Positions 27,718 through 35,484 of a stretch of DNA of 64,000 bases are shown one piece after another. The stretch's first letter is position 1. The number at the start of each line of letters is the position of its first letter. The translations under genes were made by a program, and so were the position numbers. The notes below the pieces were generated by a model that worked only from the letters and a program-made list of their open reading frames with translations, did not search any database and had not been told where the DNA came from. Origin of the DNA: Peteryoungia desertarenae (GTDB lineage: Bacteria; Pseudomonadota; Alphaproteobacteria; Rhizobiales; Rhizobiaceae); assembly GCF_005860795.2 (NCBI RefSeq), contig NZ_CP058351.1, forward strand, positions 644,534 through 708,533. Direction: 5' to 3'.

Positions 27718-28071
27718 TCAGCCCCTTGCCGGGGGATTGAGCAGGGACTGAACCGTGTAGACGAGGACTGCCAAACCCACGGCACCCATGGCCGCAACGC
27801 CGAGCAGCACAATCACGTCAATTGGCCCTCCTATGTCGGCAAAACCCGAGCGCGTGATGGCCTGAACGAACCAGACAGCCGCCACGGCACCAAAGGGCAT
27901 GGCAACCTGCGCCCATAGGAATTTGCGCCAGGAAACCTGCCGGTCGCGGATCAGCACATAAAGATAGGCGAGGGTGATGACGGCAGCCGTTGCCGCCATG
28001 ACCCAGAAGAGGGTCGAACCAAAGATTTCCTCGAATACGGCAAGGAGCATGCCGAGCGTCATTTCCTTCAT
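27718..28071 (-). CDS. Small membrane protein (DUF5368-like) downstream of sqr
   Basis: The 117-aa protein has three predicted transmembrane stretches: TLFWVMAATAAVITLAYLYV, MPFGAVAAVWFV and VIVLLGVAAMGAVGLAVLVY. A short cytoplasmic link RDRQVSWRKF is conserved-looking. I believe this is the DUF5368 family, found next to sulfide dehydrogenase-type flavoproteins, but I cannot confirm the family number. It starts 10 bp after sqr with GGAGG before the ATG, so it is co-transcribed and may anchor or serve the oxidoreductase. Confidence 0.75.
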   Translation of the reverse strand: MKEMTLGMLLAVFEEIFGSTLFWVMAATAAVITLAYLYVLIRDRQVSWRKFLWAQVAMPFGAVAAVWFVQAITRSGFADIGGPIDVIVLLGVAAMGAVGLAVLVYTVQSLLNPPARG

Positions 28072-28081
28072 GATGTCCTCC

Positions 28082-29383
28082 TCAGGCGCGACCGCGCAGC
28101 ATGGCGTTGTAGGTTGGTTTCAATGCGATTTCCTTCATCAGCCATGAAATCCAGAGCTCTTCCAGCGGGGCGATCAAGCCTGGGAAGGAAGGCACCAGAT
28201 TGTTCTTGTAGTCGAACTCAATGAGCATGGCGCTGCCGATGCGGGTTATCAGCGGGCAGGACGTGTAGCCGTCATAGACCTCTTTGCTTTCGCGCCCGTC
28301 GATCTGTGCCACAAGGTGATCAACAGCAACCGGGACCTGCCATTTGACGCTGGCTGCAGTCTTGCCTTTTGGAACGCCGGCAATGTCACCGACAGCAAAG
28401 ACCTCCGGATAGCGCAGATGGCGAAGCGTCTTCTGATCGACCTCGACCCAGCCCTGATCCACCCATTTATCCGTCCAGGGCAGCGGGCTGTTTCGGATCA
28501 CATCCGGGGCACGCATGGGCGGAATGACATTGGTGAAGTCATAGCCTATTTCCTTCTCACCCTCTGGCGTGGCGAAAGTGGCAATCTTGCGCACCGGATC
28601 AATCTTCGTCATCACATGATCATAGACCGTATCAATGCCACGCTCCTCGAACAGCATGCGGACCTTTTCGCTGACAATCGGTACACCGAAAAGCGACTTG
28701 TTGTTTGCCGCATAGATGAGCTTGGTCTTGCTGCGGGTGCCTTTCCGCGTCGCATAGTCCTCGGTCAGGAAGGTGTATTTCAGCGGCGCACCAGCGCATT
28801 TCATTTCCGTGGCCGGCCTGGAGAAGAGGCCGACGCCACCCCTTTCGGTGAAGCGTCGCATCTCCTCCCAGGTTTTCTGTGCATAATCCGGGCCCGCATA
28901 GACGGAACCGATGCCGTCCCTGCCGATCAGATCGACCGACATGCCTTCAATCGCGTCATAATCGAGCTTCAGACCCGTCGTGACGAACAGGAAGTCATAC
29001 TCAACCGTCTTGCCGCTTGTCGTCACAACGCGTTTGGCCTCCGGATCGATTTCGGCGGCAGCTTCTTCGATCCATTCTGTTCCGCGCGGCAACCATTCAG
29101 CCGTAGTGGAGACCGAATAGTCAGCGGGCTTCAGGCCCGCCGCAATCAGGGTGAAACCTGGCTGGTAATAATGCTGCTTGCGGGCATCCATGATGGTGAT
29201 CCGGGCACCCTCAAGCCTGTCCGAGAGCTGGTTGGCCAGTGCAGCACCGGCAGCACCAGCACCGAGGATCAAGATCCGCGCATTGGTCTTCACCGATTGC
29301 GCCCGCACCGTGGCAAGCGGCACTGCACCGAGTGCCACGCCACCTGCCGCCAGTCCCAGGAATTGCCTTCTGTTCGTATTCAC
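28082..29383 (-). CDS. sqr: Sulfide:quinone oxidoreductase-like flavoprotein with Tat signal
   Basis: The 433-aa protein has a twin-arginine signal (NRRQFLGLAAGGVALG, cleavage probably after TVRAQ), the FAD-binding ILILGAGAAGAALANQL, and two cysteines in the SQR pattern: MKCAGAPLKYTF and YTSCPLITRIGS. The C-terminal amphipathic region (WISWLMKEIALKP) suits membrane binding. SQR oxidises sulfide to polysulfide or persulfide and reduces quinone. The Tat signal implies a periplasmic enzyme, as in flavocytochrome-type or SQR-like periplasmic forms. It heads a two-gene operon; the Blh and TauE genes at 48.8 kb complete the sulfide route. Confidence 0.88.
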   Translation of the reverse strand: MNTNRRQFLGLAAGGVALGAVPLATVRAQSVKTNARILILGAGAAGAALANQLSDRLEGARITIMDARKQHYYQPGFTLIAAGLKPADYSVSTTAEWLPRGTEWIEEAAAEIDPEAKRVVTTSGKTVEYDFLFVTTGLKLDYDAIEGMSVDLIGRDGIGSVYAGPDYAQKTWEEMRRFTERGGVGLFSRPATEMKCAGAPLKYTFLTEDYATRKGTRSKTKLIYAANNKSLFGVPIVSEKVRMLFEERGIDTVYDHVMTKIDPVRKIATFATPEGEKEIGYDFTNVIPPMRAPDVIRNSPLPWTDKWVDQGWVEVDQKTLRHLRYPEVFAVGDIAGVPKGKTAASVKWQVPVAVDHLVAQIDGRESKEVYDGYTSCPLITRIGSAMLIEFDYKNNLVPSFPGLIAPLEELWISWLMKEIALKPTYNAMLRGRA

Positions 29384-29927
29384 ACTTCACCTCCCCCTGA
29401 AACCACGTTTCAGTTTGCTTGCCGATCGATTTCGCTGCGCACCCAACCTGTTCGGGCATCCAAATCGATCGCACTTGAGGCAGCGAAGACTGGAGCGTCT
29501 AGCAGAACCGAAATCCATGCATGCGAAAATATATATGACTTTTTATATTTATCAAAGCATACTTTGGTTTGATTGAAGCGCTGCAGCATGTGCCACTTTT
29601 CCGGGAATATCAATCACCCTATGTTCTGGCCCTTCGTATGGCCAAAAAGCTGAAAACGGCTTCGAGGCTCTGTGGATCAAGACGATAGAACAGCCGATCT
29701 TGCGATTGGCTGCGCCAGAGGTCGATGAAGATCTGATGAAATACCCGGGTAAAGACCCTGCCGGATATGGCGCTGACCTTGCCGGCCATGAAGCATATGG
29801 ATGATGCGGTCGGTATCAACCTCGCGACACTGACCCCAGTCCAAAGCAACAGAACCGATCATGCTCGACGTCGCTGGCTTCAAGAAGTGTCGGCGACGTC
29901 TTCGCCCTGACCGACCAGGAACGGGTC
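29384..29927. other. Intergenic region between sqr and the Lrp-type regulator
   Basis: About 540 bp with no convincing gene. It contains the sqr promoter region with an AT-rich inverted repeat (AAATATA at 29527-29533, TATATTT at 29544-29550). Positions 29640-29900 carry broken ORFs on both strands that may be gene debris, but I cannot identify a parent. Confidence 0.45.
29527..29550. promoter_or_regulatory. AT-rich inverted repeat upstream of sqr
   Basis: AAATATA and TATATTT, perfect 7-bp arms 10 bp apart, about 145 bp upstream of the sqr start. BigR-type sulfide sensors bind AT-rich palindromes; assignment here is tentative. Confidence 0.35.
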
Positions 29928-30398
29928 CTATGCCGTGAGGCCATAGCCCTCGAAGCCCTTGAGCTCATCCAGCACAATCGATGTCTTGACGTGCATGACC
30001 GATTCATGCGGCAGGAGCACGTCATTGACGAAGCGCGAGAGATCCTGCAGGCCCCGAACGGCCACCTTCAGATGATAGTCCATTTCCCCCGTCAGCGCAT
30101 AGGCTTCAAGAACTTCAGGAAGGCTGCGCACCAGTCTTGCAAACTTCTGCGCATTGTCCCGGTTATGCGTCGAAAGGGTCACCGAAATGACGATCAGAAG
30201 ATCCAGCCCGAGTTTCTGCCGATCCAGTTTTGCCTGATAGCCCCGAATGAAACCATCCTCTTCCAGGCGTGAGCGGCGCCGCGAACATTGGGACGGCGAA
30301 AGCGCAATCCGCTCGCTCAATTCATTATTGGTAAGCCGCGCGTCCTTTTGCAGTTCGTCAAGAATTCGGAGATCATAGCGGTCAAGATGCGCATTCAT
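29928..30398 (-). CDS. Lrp/AsnC family regulator divergent from hpd
   Basis: The 156-aa protein has an AsnC helix-turn-helix (LDRYDLRILDELQKDARLTN, recognition region SPSQCSRRRSRLEEDGFIRG) and an Lrp sensing domain (YALTGEMDYHLKVAVRGLQD). It is divergent from 4-hydroxyphenylpyruvate dioxygenase with a 120-bp spacer holding inverted ATTTGC repeats, so it most likely controls tyrosine catabolism in response to an aromatic amino or keto acid. Confidence 0.94.
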   Translation of the reverse strand: MNAHLDRYDLRILDELQKDARLTNNELSERIALSPSQCSRRRSRLEEDGFIRGYQAKLDRQKLGLDLLIVISVTLSTHNRDNAQKFARLVRSLPEVLEAYALTGEMDYHLKVAVRGLQDLSRFVNDVLLPHESVMHVKTSIVLDELKGFEGYGLTA

Positions 30399-30415
30399 TG
30401 CATGAATTCCGTAAT

Positions 30416-30462
30416 ATTTGCACAGACTATGCGCAAATTTCTCCTAATCTGCTAAATTTGCA
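30416..30462. promoter_or_regulatory. Lrp-type binding sites in the lrp/hpd spacer
   Basis: ATTTGC at 30416-30421 and GCAAAT at 30433-30438 form an inverted repeat with 11-bp spacing. A further copy AAATTTGCA follows at 30454-30462. Repeated half-sites between divergent lrp and target genes are typical of AsnC/Lrp regulators. Confidence 0.5.
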
Positions 30463-30518
30463 AGAACTTTTCGCCAGAAAAGGCTCACAATCACCTCACC
30501 TGAAAAGAGGAGGAATTT

Positions 30519-31631
30519 ATGGGTCCCTTTCCGCACGATGCCGCACCGTCCATGATCACGCCGGACAATCCCGCCGGCACTGACGGTTTCGAATTTGTCG
30601 AATTCGCTCACCCGGAGCCCGAAAAGCTGGAGACCCTGTTCAGCCAGATGGGCTACGCACCCGTTGCCCGGCACAAGACGAAGAAGATCACCGTCTGGCG
30701 CCAGGGCGATATCAATTATCTGGTCAATGCCGAGCCGGACAGCCATGCCATGCGCTTCGTTGGCGACCATGGCCCATGCGCGCCCTCCATGGCCTGGCGG
30801 GTGGTGGATGCACAGCATGCTTTCGAGCATGCGGTTAAAAATGGCGCTGTCCCCTATGAAGGTAATGACAAGGCGCTTGATGTCCCGGCCATTGTCGGGA
30901 TCGGCGGGTCGCTTCTCTATTTCGTTGATCTCTATGGTGAAAAGGGCTCAGCCTATGACGCGGATTTCGACTGGATCGGAGCTCGAGACCCGAAGCCGGA
31001 GGGCATTGGCTTCTATTACCTCGATCATCTGACGCATAATGTCTATCGGGGCAATATGGACACCTGGTGGGACTTCTATCGCAATCTCTTCAACTTCCGT
31101 CAGATTCACTATTTCGACATTGACGGTCGCATCACGGGGCTTGTCAGCCGCGCGATAACCTCGCCCTGCGGCAAGATCCGTATTCCGCTCAACGAATCCA
31201 AGGACGATGTCAGCCAGATCGAGGAGTATCTGAAGAAATACAAGGGCGAAGGTATTCAGCATATCGCTGTCGGAACCGAAGACATCTATGACGCGACCGA
31301 TCGTCTGGCAGCCAATCAGCTCCGCTTCATGCCGGGTCCCCCGGATGTCTATTACGACATGTCATTCGAACGGGTGAACGGTCACAGCGAGCCGATCGAG
31401 CGGATGAAACAGCATGGCATCCTGATCGATGGCGAGGGTGTCGTAAACGGCGGCATGACAAAGATCCTGCTGCAGATCTTCTCCAAGACGGTGATTGGGC
31501 CGATCTTCTTCGAATTCATCCAGCGCAAGGGTGACGAGGGCTTTGGAGAGGGTAATTTCAGGGCACTCTTCGAGTCCATCGAGGCAGACCAGCTTGCGCG
31601 TGGCGTGATCGGCAAGGAAGCCGCCGAATAA
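30519..31631 (+). CDS. hpd: 4-hydroxyphenylpyruvate dioxygenase
   Basis: The 370-aa Fe(II) enzyme converts 4-hydroxyphenylpyruvate to homogentisate. It has two vicinal-oxygen-chelate domains. Iron ligands are His170 (YYLDHLTHNV), His248 (GIQHIAVG) and Glu332 (PIFFEFIQRKG), and the C-terminal GEGNFRALFESIEADQ helix that caps the active site is present. AGGAGG lies at ideal distance from the ATG. It supplies the substrate for hmgA at 7.9 kb, but is placed 22 kb away under a separate Lrp-type regulator. A terminator follows. Confidence 0.97.
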   Translation: MGPFPHDAAPSMITPDNPAGTDGFEFVEFAHPEPEKLETLFSQMGYAPVARHKTKKITVWRQGDINYLVNAEPDSHAMRFVGDHGPCAPSMAWRVVDAQHAFEHAVKNGAVPYEGNDKALDVPAIVGIGGSLLYFVDLYGEKGSAYDADFDWIGARDPKPEGIGFYYLDHLTHNVYRGNMDTWWDFYRNLFNFRQIHYFDIDGRITGLVSRAITSPCGKIRIPLNESKDDVSQIEEYLKKYKGEGIQHIAVGTEDIYDATDRLAANQLRFMPGPPDVYYDMSFERVNGHSEPIERMKQHGILIDGEGVVNGGMTKILLQIFSKTVIGPIFFEFIQRKGDEGFGEGNFRALFESIEADQLARGVIGKEAAE

Positions 31632-31652
31632 GGCTTGTTGAGCCATGACTTC

Positions 31653-31692
31653 GCCATCCGGCTGCGACAAGCCAGCAGCCGGATGGCCTTTT
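31653..31692 (+). terminator. Rho-independent terminator after hpd
   Basis: GCCATCCGGCTGC at 31653-31665 pairs perfectly with GCAGCCGGATGGC at 31675-31687 over a 9-base loop, followed by C and four T. Confidence 0.8.
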
Positions 31693-31937
31693 GAAGGTCC
31701 AAAGGCCCTGCGTCGCCAGACAAGGCTATCCGCCTTCTTTGGGATTAAATCCGCTTCTTGCTGCCGGTTGATCGTCAAATCGCATGTTGAGTTTCAAGCA
31801 CTTAGACTTGACTTGTCGAAGGCGTTTTGGCCCTCTTCAACCGGGACTGTCAATGTAAGTCTGAGCTCAAAGCGAGGAGGTTGCCTGACGGACTCCGGTG
31901 CGGCGGCAGAAGGGGATCGTCGGACTGGGGGGCAGCC

Positions 31938-32201
31938 ATGACATCGCCTCGTCCATTCCGGGATGTGAAGCTGCAATGGCTTCGGCAGTTGAGCTGCGAC
32001 AAGGATCTGAGCGACAACGCGCGATCGTTGGGGCTCTATATCGTCACCACGCATTTGAACGGCCACACCGAAAAGGCGTGGCCGTCCTATCAAACGATTG
32101 CCGACGCGACCGGCAAGAGCGTCAGAACCAATCAGCGCGCCGTCCGTGACCTAGGTTCTGTTGACAAAGTATGGCAGCCATATTTTGTCAACAGGACCTA
32201 G
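31938..32201 (+). pseudogene. Truncated helix-turn-helix (replication/plasmid-type) gene
   Basis: From the ATG at 31938 (GGGGGG upstream) a normal coding frame runs for about 71 codons: MTSPRPFRDVKLQWLRQLSC, then YIVTTHLNGHTEKAWPSYQT and a helix-turn-helix IADATGKSVRTNQRAVRDL. This is the N-terminal DNA-binding part of a rhizobial plasmid or phage replication-type HTH protein. At 32151 the gene is cut by a 51-bp palindrome through which the frame reads to a chance stop. The remainder of the gene is absent, so it is a remnant. Confidence 0.65.
32151..32201. repeat. 51-bp near-perfect palindrome, probably two abutted IS ends
   Basis: The segment starts CTAGGTTCTGTTGACAAA and ends TTTGTCAACAGGACCTAG. 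The outer 25 bases of each side match as inverted repeats with only two mismatches, with a short ATGGC-A-GCCAT centre. It looks like the left and right terminal repeats of an insertion sequence joined directly without an interior, or a very small MITE. The flanking CTAG suggests insertion into a CTAG target. It truncates the HTH gene. Confidence 0.65.
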
Positions 32202-32216
32202 TAGTCGGCAAAAAGA

Positions 32217-33548
32217 TCAATAAGTATCATTGGAGCGGGCAGACTTCGAGGAAAGCAGCCCATATCGACGCATCTTGTCATTCAGGGTGCGTCGCGGAAT
32301 TTCAAGTGTTTCGGCAGCACGTTGTGTATTGCCCCGGTGGCGATCCAGAACCGCGGCGATTTCCCTTGCCTCAAACTGAGCGACGCGCTCGGCCAATGCC
32401 CCAGAGGATTGTACAAACATACCCACCGGGCTCGGCGTGGAAATCCCAAGTGCGTGCGCTTCTGCGACGGCCTTTAACTCCCGAACATTTCCAGGCCAGG
32501 CTCGCCGTTTGAGATATTGCTCCAATCGCCAATCGACAGCCTGGGCAACACGACCATAGCGTCGTGCAGCCAGTTCAGCATAATGGGAGAACAAAAGCGG
32601 AATATCTTCGCCCATCTCCTTGAGACAAGGCGTTCTCAACTCCACGCCAGCGAGGCGATAGTAAAGGTCGGCCCTGAACCCATCGACAAGACGCAAATCT
32701 CTCTTGCTCGTCGCGATCACCCGAATGTCCAGGGGCCTGAGACAGGTCTCCCCCAACCGCTCGACCTGGCGCTCTTCAAGCACGCGCAAAAGCTTTGCCT
32801 GAACGCTCGCCGACATGGCTTCAACTTCATCGAGGAGCAAAGTGCCACCAGATGCCGCCTCCAGTTTCCCGTGTCGAGCCCCTCCGACACCCGAGAAAGC
32901 GTTGGCTGCTTGTCCGAAGAGGATCACTTCCGCCATCGCTTCAGGCAGTGCAGCACAATTGATGGCAATGAAAGGTCCTTCAGCTCTGTTGCTGCTCGCA
33001 TGAAGGGCTCGCGCGGCCAACTCCTTGCCAGTTCCGGTCTCACCGATGATCACCACATCAACATCCAATGATGCTATCGCTGATATTCGTTGCCTCAATT
33101 CAAGAATAGCGCGTGATCGGCCAAGTAGAGTAGCGTCAGCCTGCGCACCGATCACGCTCTGTAGCCGAAGGACCTCCAGCCGAGCAGCGCGGGCAGCAAG
33201 AGTGCGCTCTACAACCTGGACAAGGTGCTCAGCGTCGTAGGGTTTTTCCAGGAAATCCTCGGCTCCGGCCTTCATTGCCTCAACGGCATGCCCGACATCA
33301 CCATGACCCGTCAGCAAGACAACCGGGAGGTCTATGTCCCTTTGCTTGACAGCATGCATGAGCTCAAGACCGGTCATTCCCGGCATCCTCAAATCCGTCA
33401 GAATCAGGTCTGCGCGAGAGGTCTGGAGGAAAGCAAGGACATCGCTTGCGTTTTCAAAGCCCGTCACAGTGTGGCCAGACGCGTTCATGAGGTCACATAA
33501 TGCCGTCAGGTGATCCCTGTCATCGTCAACTATCAGCAGGCAACCCAT
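32217..33548 (-). CDS. DctD-like response regulator with AAA+ and Fis domains
   Basis: The 443-aa protein has a receiver domain (phosphoacceptor Asp52 in LILTDLRMPG; Lys in LEKPYD), an AAA+ domain with Walker A GETGTGKE (about 169-176) and Walker B GGTLLLDEVEAM, and a C-terminal Fis-type helix-turn-helix (QRAAETLEIPRRTLNDKMRR). It is organised like the sigma-54 activator DctD. However the GAFTGA loop that contacts sigma-54 reads NAFSGV (216-221), so sigma-54 dependence is doubtful. The ATG immediately follows the kinase stop (TAGATG). It probably regulates the adjacent TAXI-TRAP transporter. Confidence 0.9.
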   Translation of the reverse strand: MGCLLIVDDDRDHLTALCDLMNASGHTVTGFENASDVLAFLQTSRADLILTDLRMPGMTGLELMHAVKQRDIDLPVVLLTGHGDVGHAVEAMKAGAEDFLEKPYDAEHLVQVVERTLAARAARLEVLRLQSVIGAQADATLLGRSRAILELRQRISAIASLDVDVVIIGETGTGKELAARALHASSNRAEGPFIAINCAALPEAMAEVILFGQAANAFSGVGGARHGKLEAASGGTLLLDEVEAMSASVQAKLLRVLEERQVERLGETCLRPLDIRVIATSKRDLRLVDGFRADLYYRLAGVELRTPCLKEMGEDIPLLFSHYAELAARRYGRVAQAVDWRLEQYLKRRAWPGNVRELKAVAEAHALGISTPSPVGMFVQSSGALAERVAQFEAREIAAVLDRHRGNTQRAAETLEIPRRTLNDKMRRYGLLSSKSARSNDTY

Positions 33549-35300
33549 CTAGTTCTCTCCTCCACTGGCGAGATGCGCGAGAGGCATTTCAACGATGATT
33601 TCTGTCCACGATCCCTCAACGGAGGAAATCGAGAGACGGCCACCAAATTCTGTCAGGATCGCTTTGCAAATGGAGAGGCCCAGACCCAGGCCATCACTTT
33701 GCGTCTTTGAAGAATAAAAAGGTTCCGTCACTTTATGGATCATGTCGGGTGCAATACCTATTCCTGTATCTCGAACGCGGATTTCGGCATTTCCATCCAC
33801 GACCGCAAGGCTGACAACCACGCTCGAATTAGATTTCCCTTCCGTGGCGTCCAGAGCGTTCAGCATCAGGTTCACTGCGACCTGTTCCATGCGGACGGAG
33901 CCCGCCAATACCAGAACCGGTTCCGGCGGAAGCAGCAGTTGCGGCTCGACCCCGGCAAGACGACTGCGTGGATGAACAAGATCTGCTGCAGACTTCAGCA
34001 CTTCTCGCAGATCAACATGACAACGTTCACCACTCTCCTTGCGACCGAAGCTCTTGAGGTGCTTGGTGGTGCGTTGCATGCGTCGAACGAGAGCTTTTGC
34101 GGAATCGATCCGGCCAACATTCGCCTGGTCGGCTGGCTGGAGAGATAGTTGTGCAGCCGTCAATGTCGCTTCCATGGCAGCGAGCGGCTGACTGATCTCG
34201 TGAACAATTGCTGTCGACATCCGACCCAACGCTGCCATCTTTTCCGAATGAACCAGATTGTCCTGTGCCGCCCGCAGCTCAATCTCGGCCTGCTGTCGTG
34301 CTTCGACTTCTGTTGCCAGGTCGCGGGTTCTTTCCTCGACCATAGTTTCAAGCTTGTCTGACTGCTGCAACTTCAACTGAAGGATCTGTCTGCGCTGATC
34401 AACGACTTTCCACAGCAGGGCCATGCCAAACGTGGCAAGTGCCGCAAATGCAGCCCATCCTATCGATTGAGCGGCAATCCAGGAAGACGACCGTGTCGCA
34501 ACGATCCGCCAGTTTGTCTCGGGCATCACCATCAGTCTGCCGATTGCACCCGATCCCCGGATGTCAGGAGAATGGGAAGACAGTTCAAAGAGCGGCTGTG
34601 CCCGACTGAGATTCACGCCGTCATAGGCACGGCTTTCCTCAAGTCGCAGAATGCTGTCAGTCGATAAAGGCCACAACGGACGATAAATCCAGCGCGGCTT
34701 GCCAGAAAGAAAGACGACCCCGTCGGCATCGGCTAGCGCAATATCTGCCCCGGCATTCTGCCAGGTGGTTTGAAGCGGTTTCAGATCGACCTTAACAACC
34801 AGGACACCTGGGACATCGCCGTTCAAAATCCTCGTGGACAAGAAGTAGCCTGGTACTCCAGTTGTCACACCGATAGCGTAAAACTCGCCATGGCCATCGA
34901 TCATCGCACGGCTGAAATACGGACGGAAACTATAGTCCTGGCCGATAAAGCTGCCCGCCCTGTTCCAATTTGATGCCGCGATGGTCGTTCCCCACTTATT
35001 GATGAGAAACAATTCCGCAGCACCCGCGTGGCGGGCAATCGTTTCAAGGTAGCGGTTGGCATCGTCTAAATAGGCGGGATCTATCAACGCCGCGCGGATG
35101 CGTCCATCTTCGCCTGCGACGTCCGGAAGAGATCTGAAGCGATCGATTTCGGCCCTTACCGCTCTTGAGGTCAACAGCAGGGATTGATCAAGTTCCGATC
35201 TGGCGGCTGAGACTATGAGCCGATCAGACAGGAACCATCCGATAAAGGCGGCAAGAAGAGCAGCAACGGTCGGGACGAATGCGCTACGCCTGGTGGTCAT
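33549..35300 (-). CDS. DctB-like membrane sensor histidine kinase
   Basis: The roughly 583-aa protein has an N-terminal transmembrane helix (FVPTVAALLAAFIGWFLSDR), a periplasmic double-Cache sensor region (about 20-270, with GQDYSFRPYFSRAM and GVTTGVPGYFLSTRI), a second membrane helix, a coiled coil, HisKA (IVHEISQPLAAME, phosphoryl His367) and HATPase (VNLMLNALDA, DTGIGIAP, DGLGLGLSICK). This is the architecture of the C4-dicarboxylate sensor DctB. The ATG at 35300 is chosen; an upstream in-frame TTG adds a non-helical leader. It is paired with the response regulator and sits downstream of a TRAP transporter. Confidence 0.92.
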   Translation of the reverse strand: MTTRRSAFVPTVAALLAAFIGWFLSDRLIVSAARSELDQSLLLTSRAVRAEIDRFRSLPDVAGEDGRIRAALIDPAYLDDANRYLETIARHAGAAELFLINKWGTTIAASNWNRAGSFIGQDYSFRPYFSRAMIDGHGEFYAIGVTTGVPGYFLSTRILNGDVPGVLVVKVDLKPLQTTWQNAGADIALADADGVVFLSGKPRWIYRPLWPLSTDSILRLEESRAYDGVNLSRAQPLFELSSHSPDIRGSGAIGRLMVMPETNWRIVATRSSSWIAAQSIGWAAFAALATFGMALLWKVVDQRRQILQLKLQQSDKLETMVEERTRDLATEVEARQQAEIELRAAQDNLVHSEKMAALGRMSTAIVHEISQPLAAMEATLTAAQLSLQPADQANVGRIDSAKALVRRMQRTTKHLKSFGRKESGERCHVDLREVLKSAADLVHPRSRLAGVEPQLLLPPEPVLVLAGSVRMEQVAVNLMLNALDATEGKSNSSVVVSLAVVDGNAEIRVRDTGIGIAPDMIHKVTEPFYSSKTQSDGLGLGLSICKAILTEFGGRLSISSVEGSWTEIIVEMPLAHLASGGEN

Positions 35301-35417
35301 CTCAAATATACCAGATCCATCGCAAATGTCTCCGGCGGACAATATATGCAAACCGAAACAGGCTTTCTTTCTATCATTTTAATGGCTCGCCTTTGAGACA
35401 ATCATCCAACGCCCCGC

Positions 35418-35449
35418 CCAGCACCCGACGTGCAACGACCGGGTGCTGG
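35418..35449. terminator. Hairpin between TRAP permease and sensor kinase genes
   Basis: CCAGCACCCG at 35418-35427 pairs with CGGGTGCTGG at 35440-35449. It follows the TRAP permease on the minus strand with no T-run and may attenuate read-through into the two-component genes. Confidence 0.5.
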
Positions 35450-35484
35450 ATGTTGCAATAGCAGATTTTCACTTTTCAGAAGCT

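Noticed and set aside
29619..29900. Possible gene debris between sqr and lrp
   Set aside because: Some frames look vaguely coding but no family could be named, so no pseudogene is claimed.
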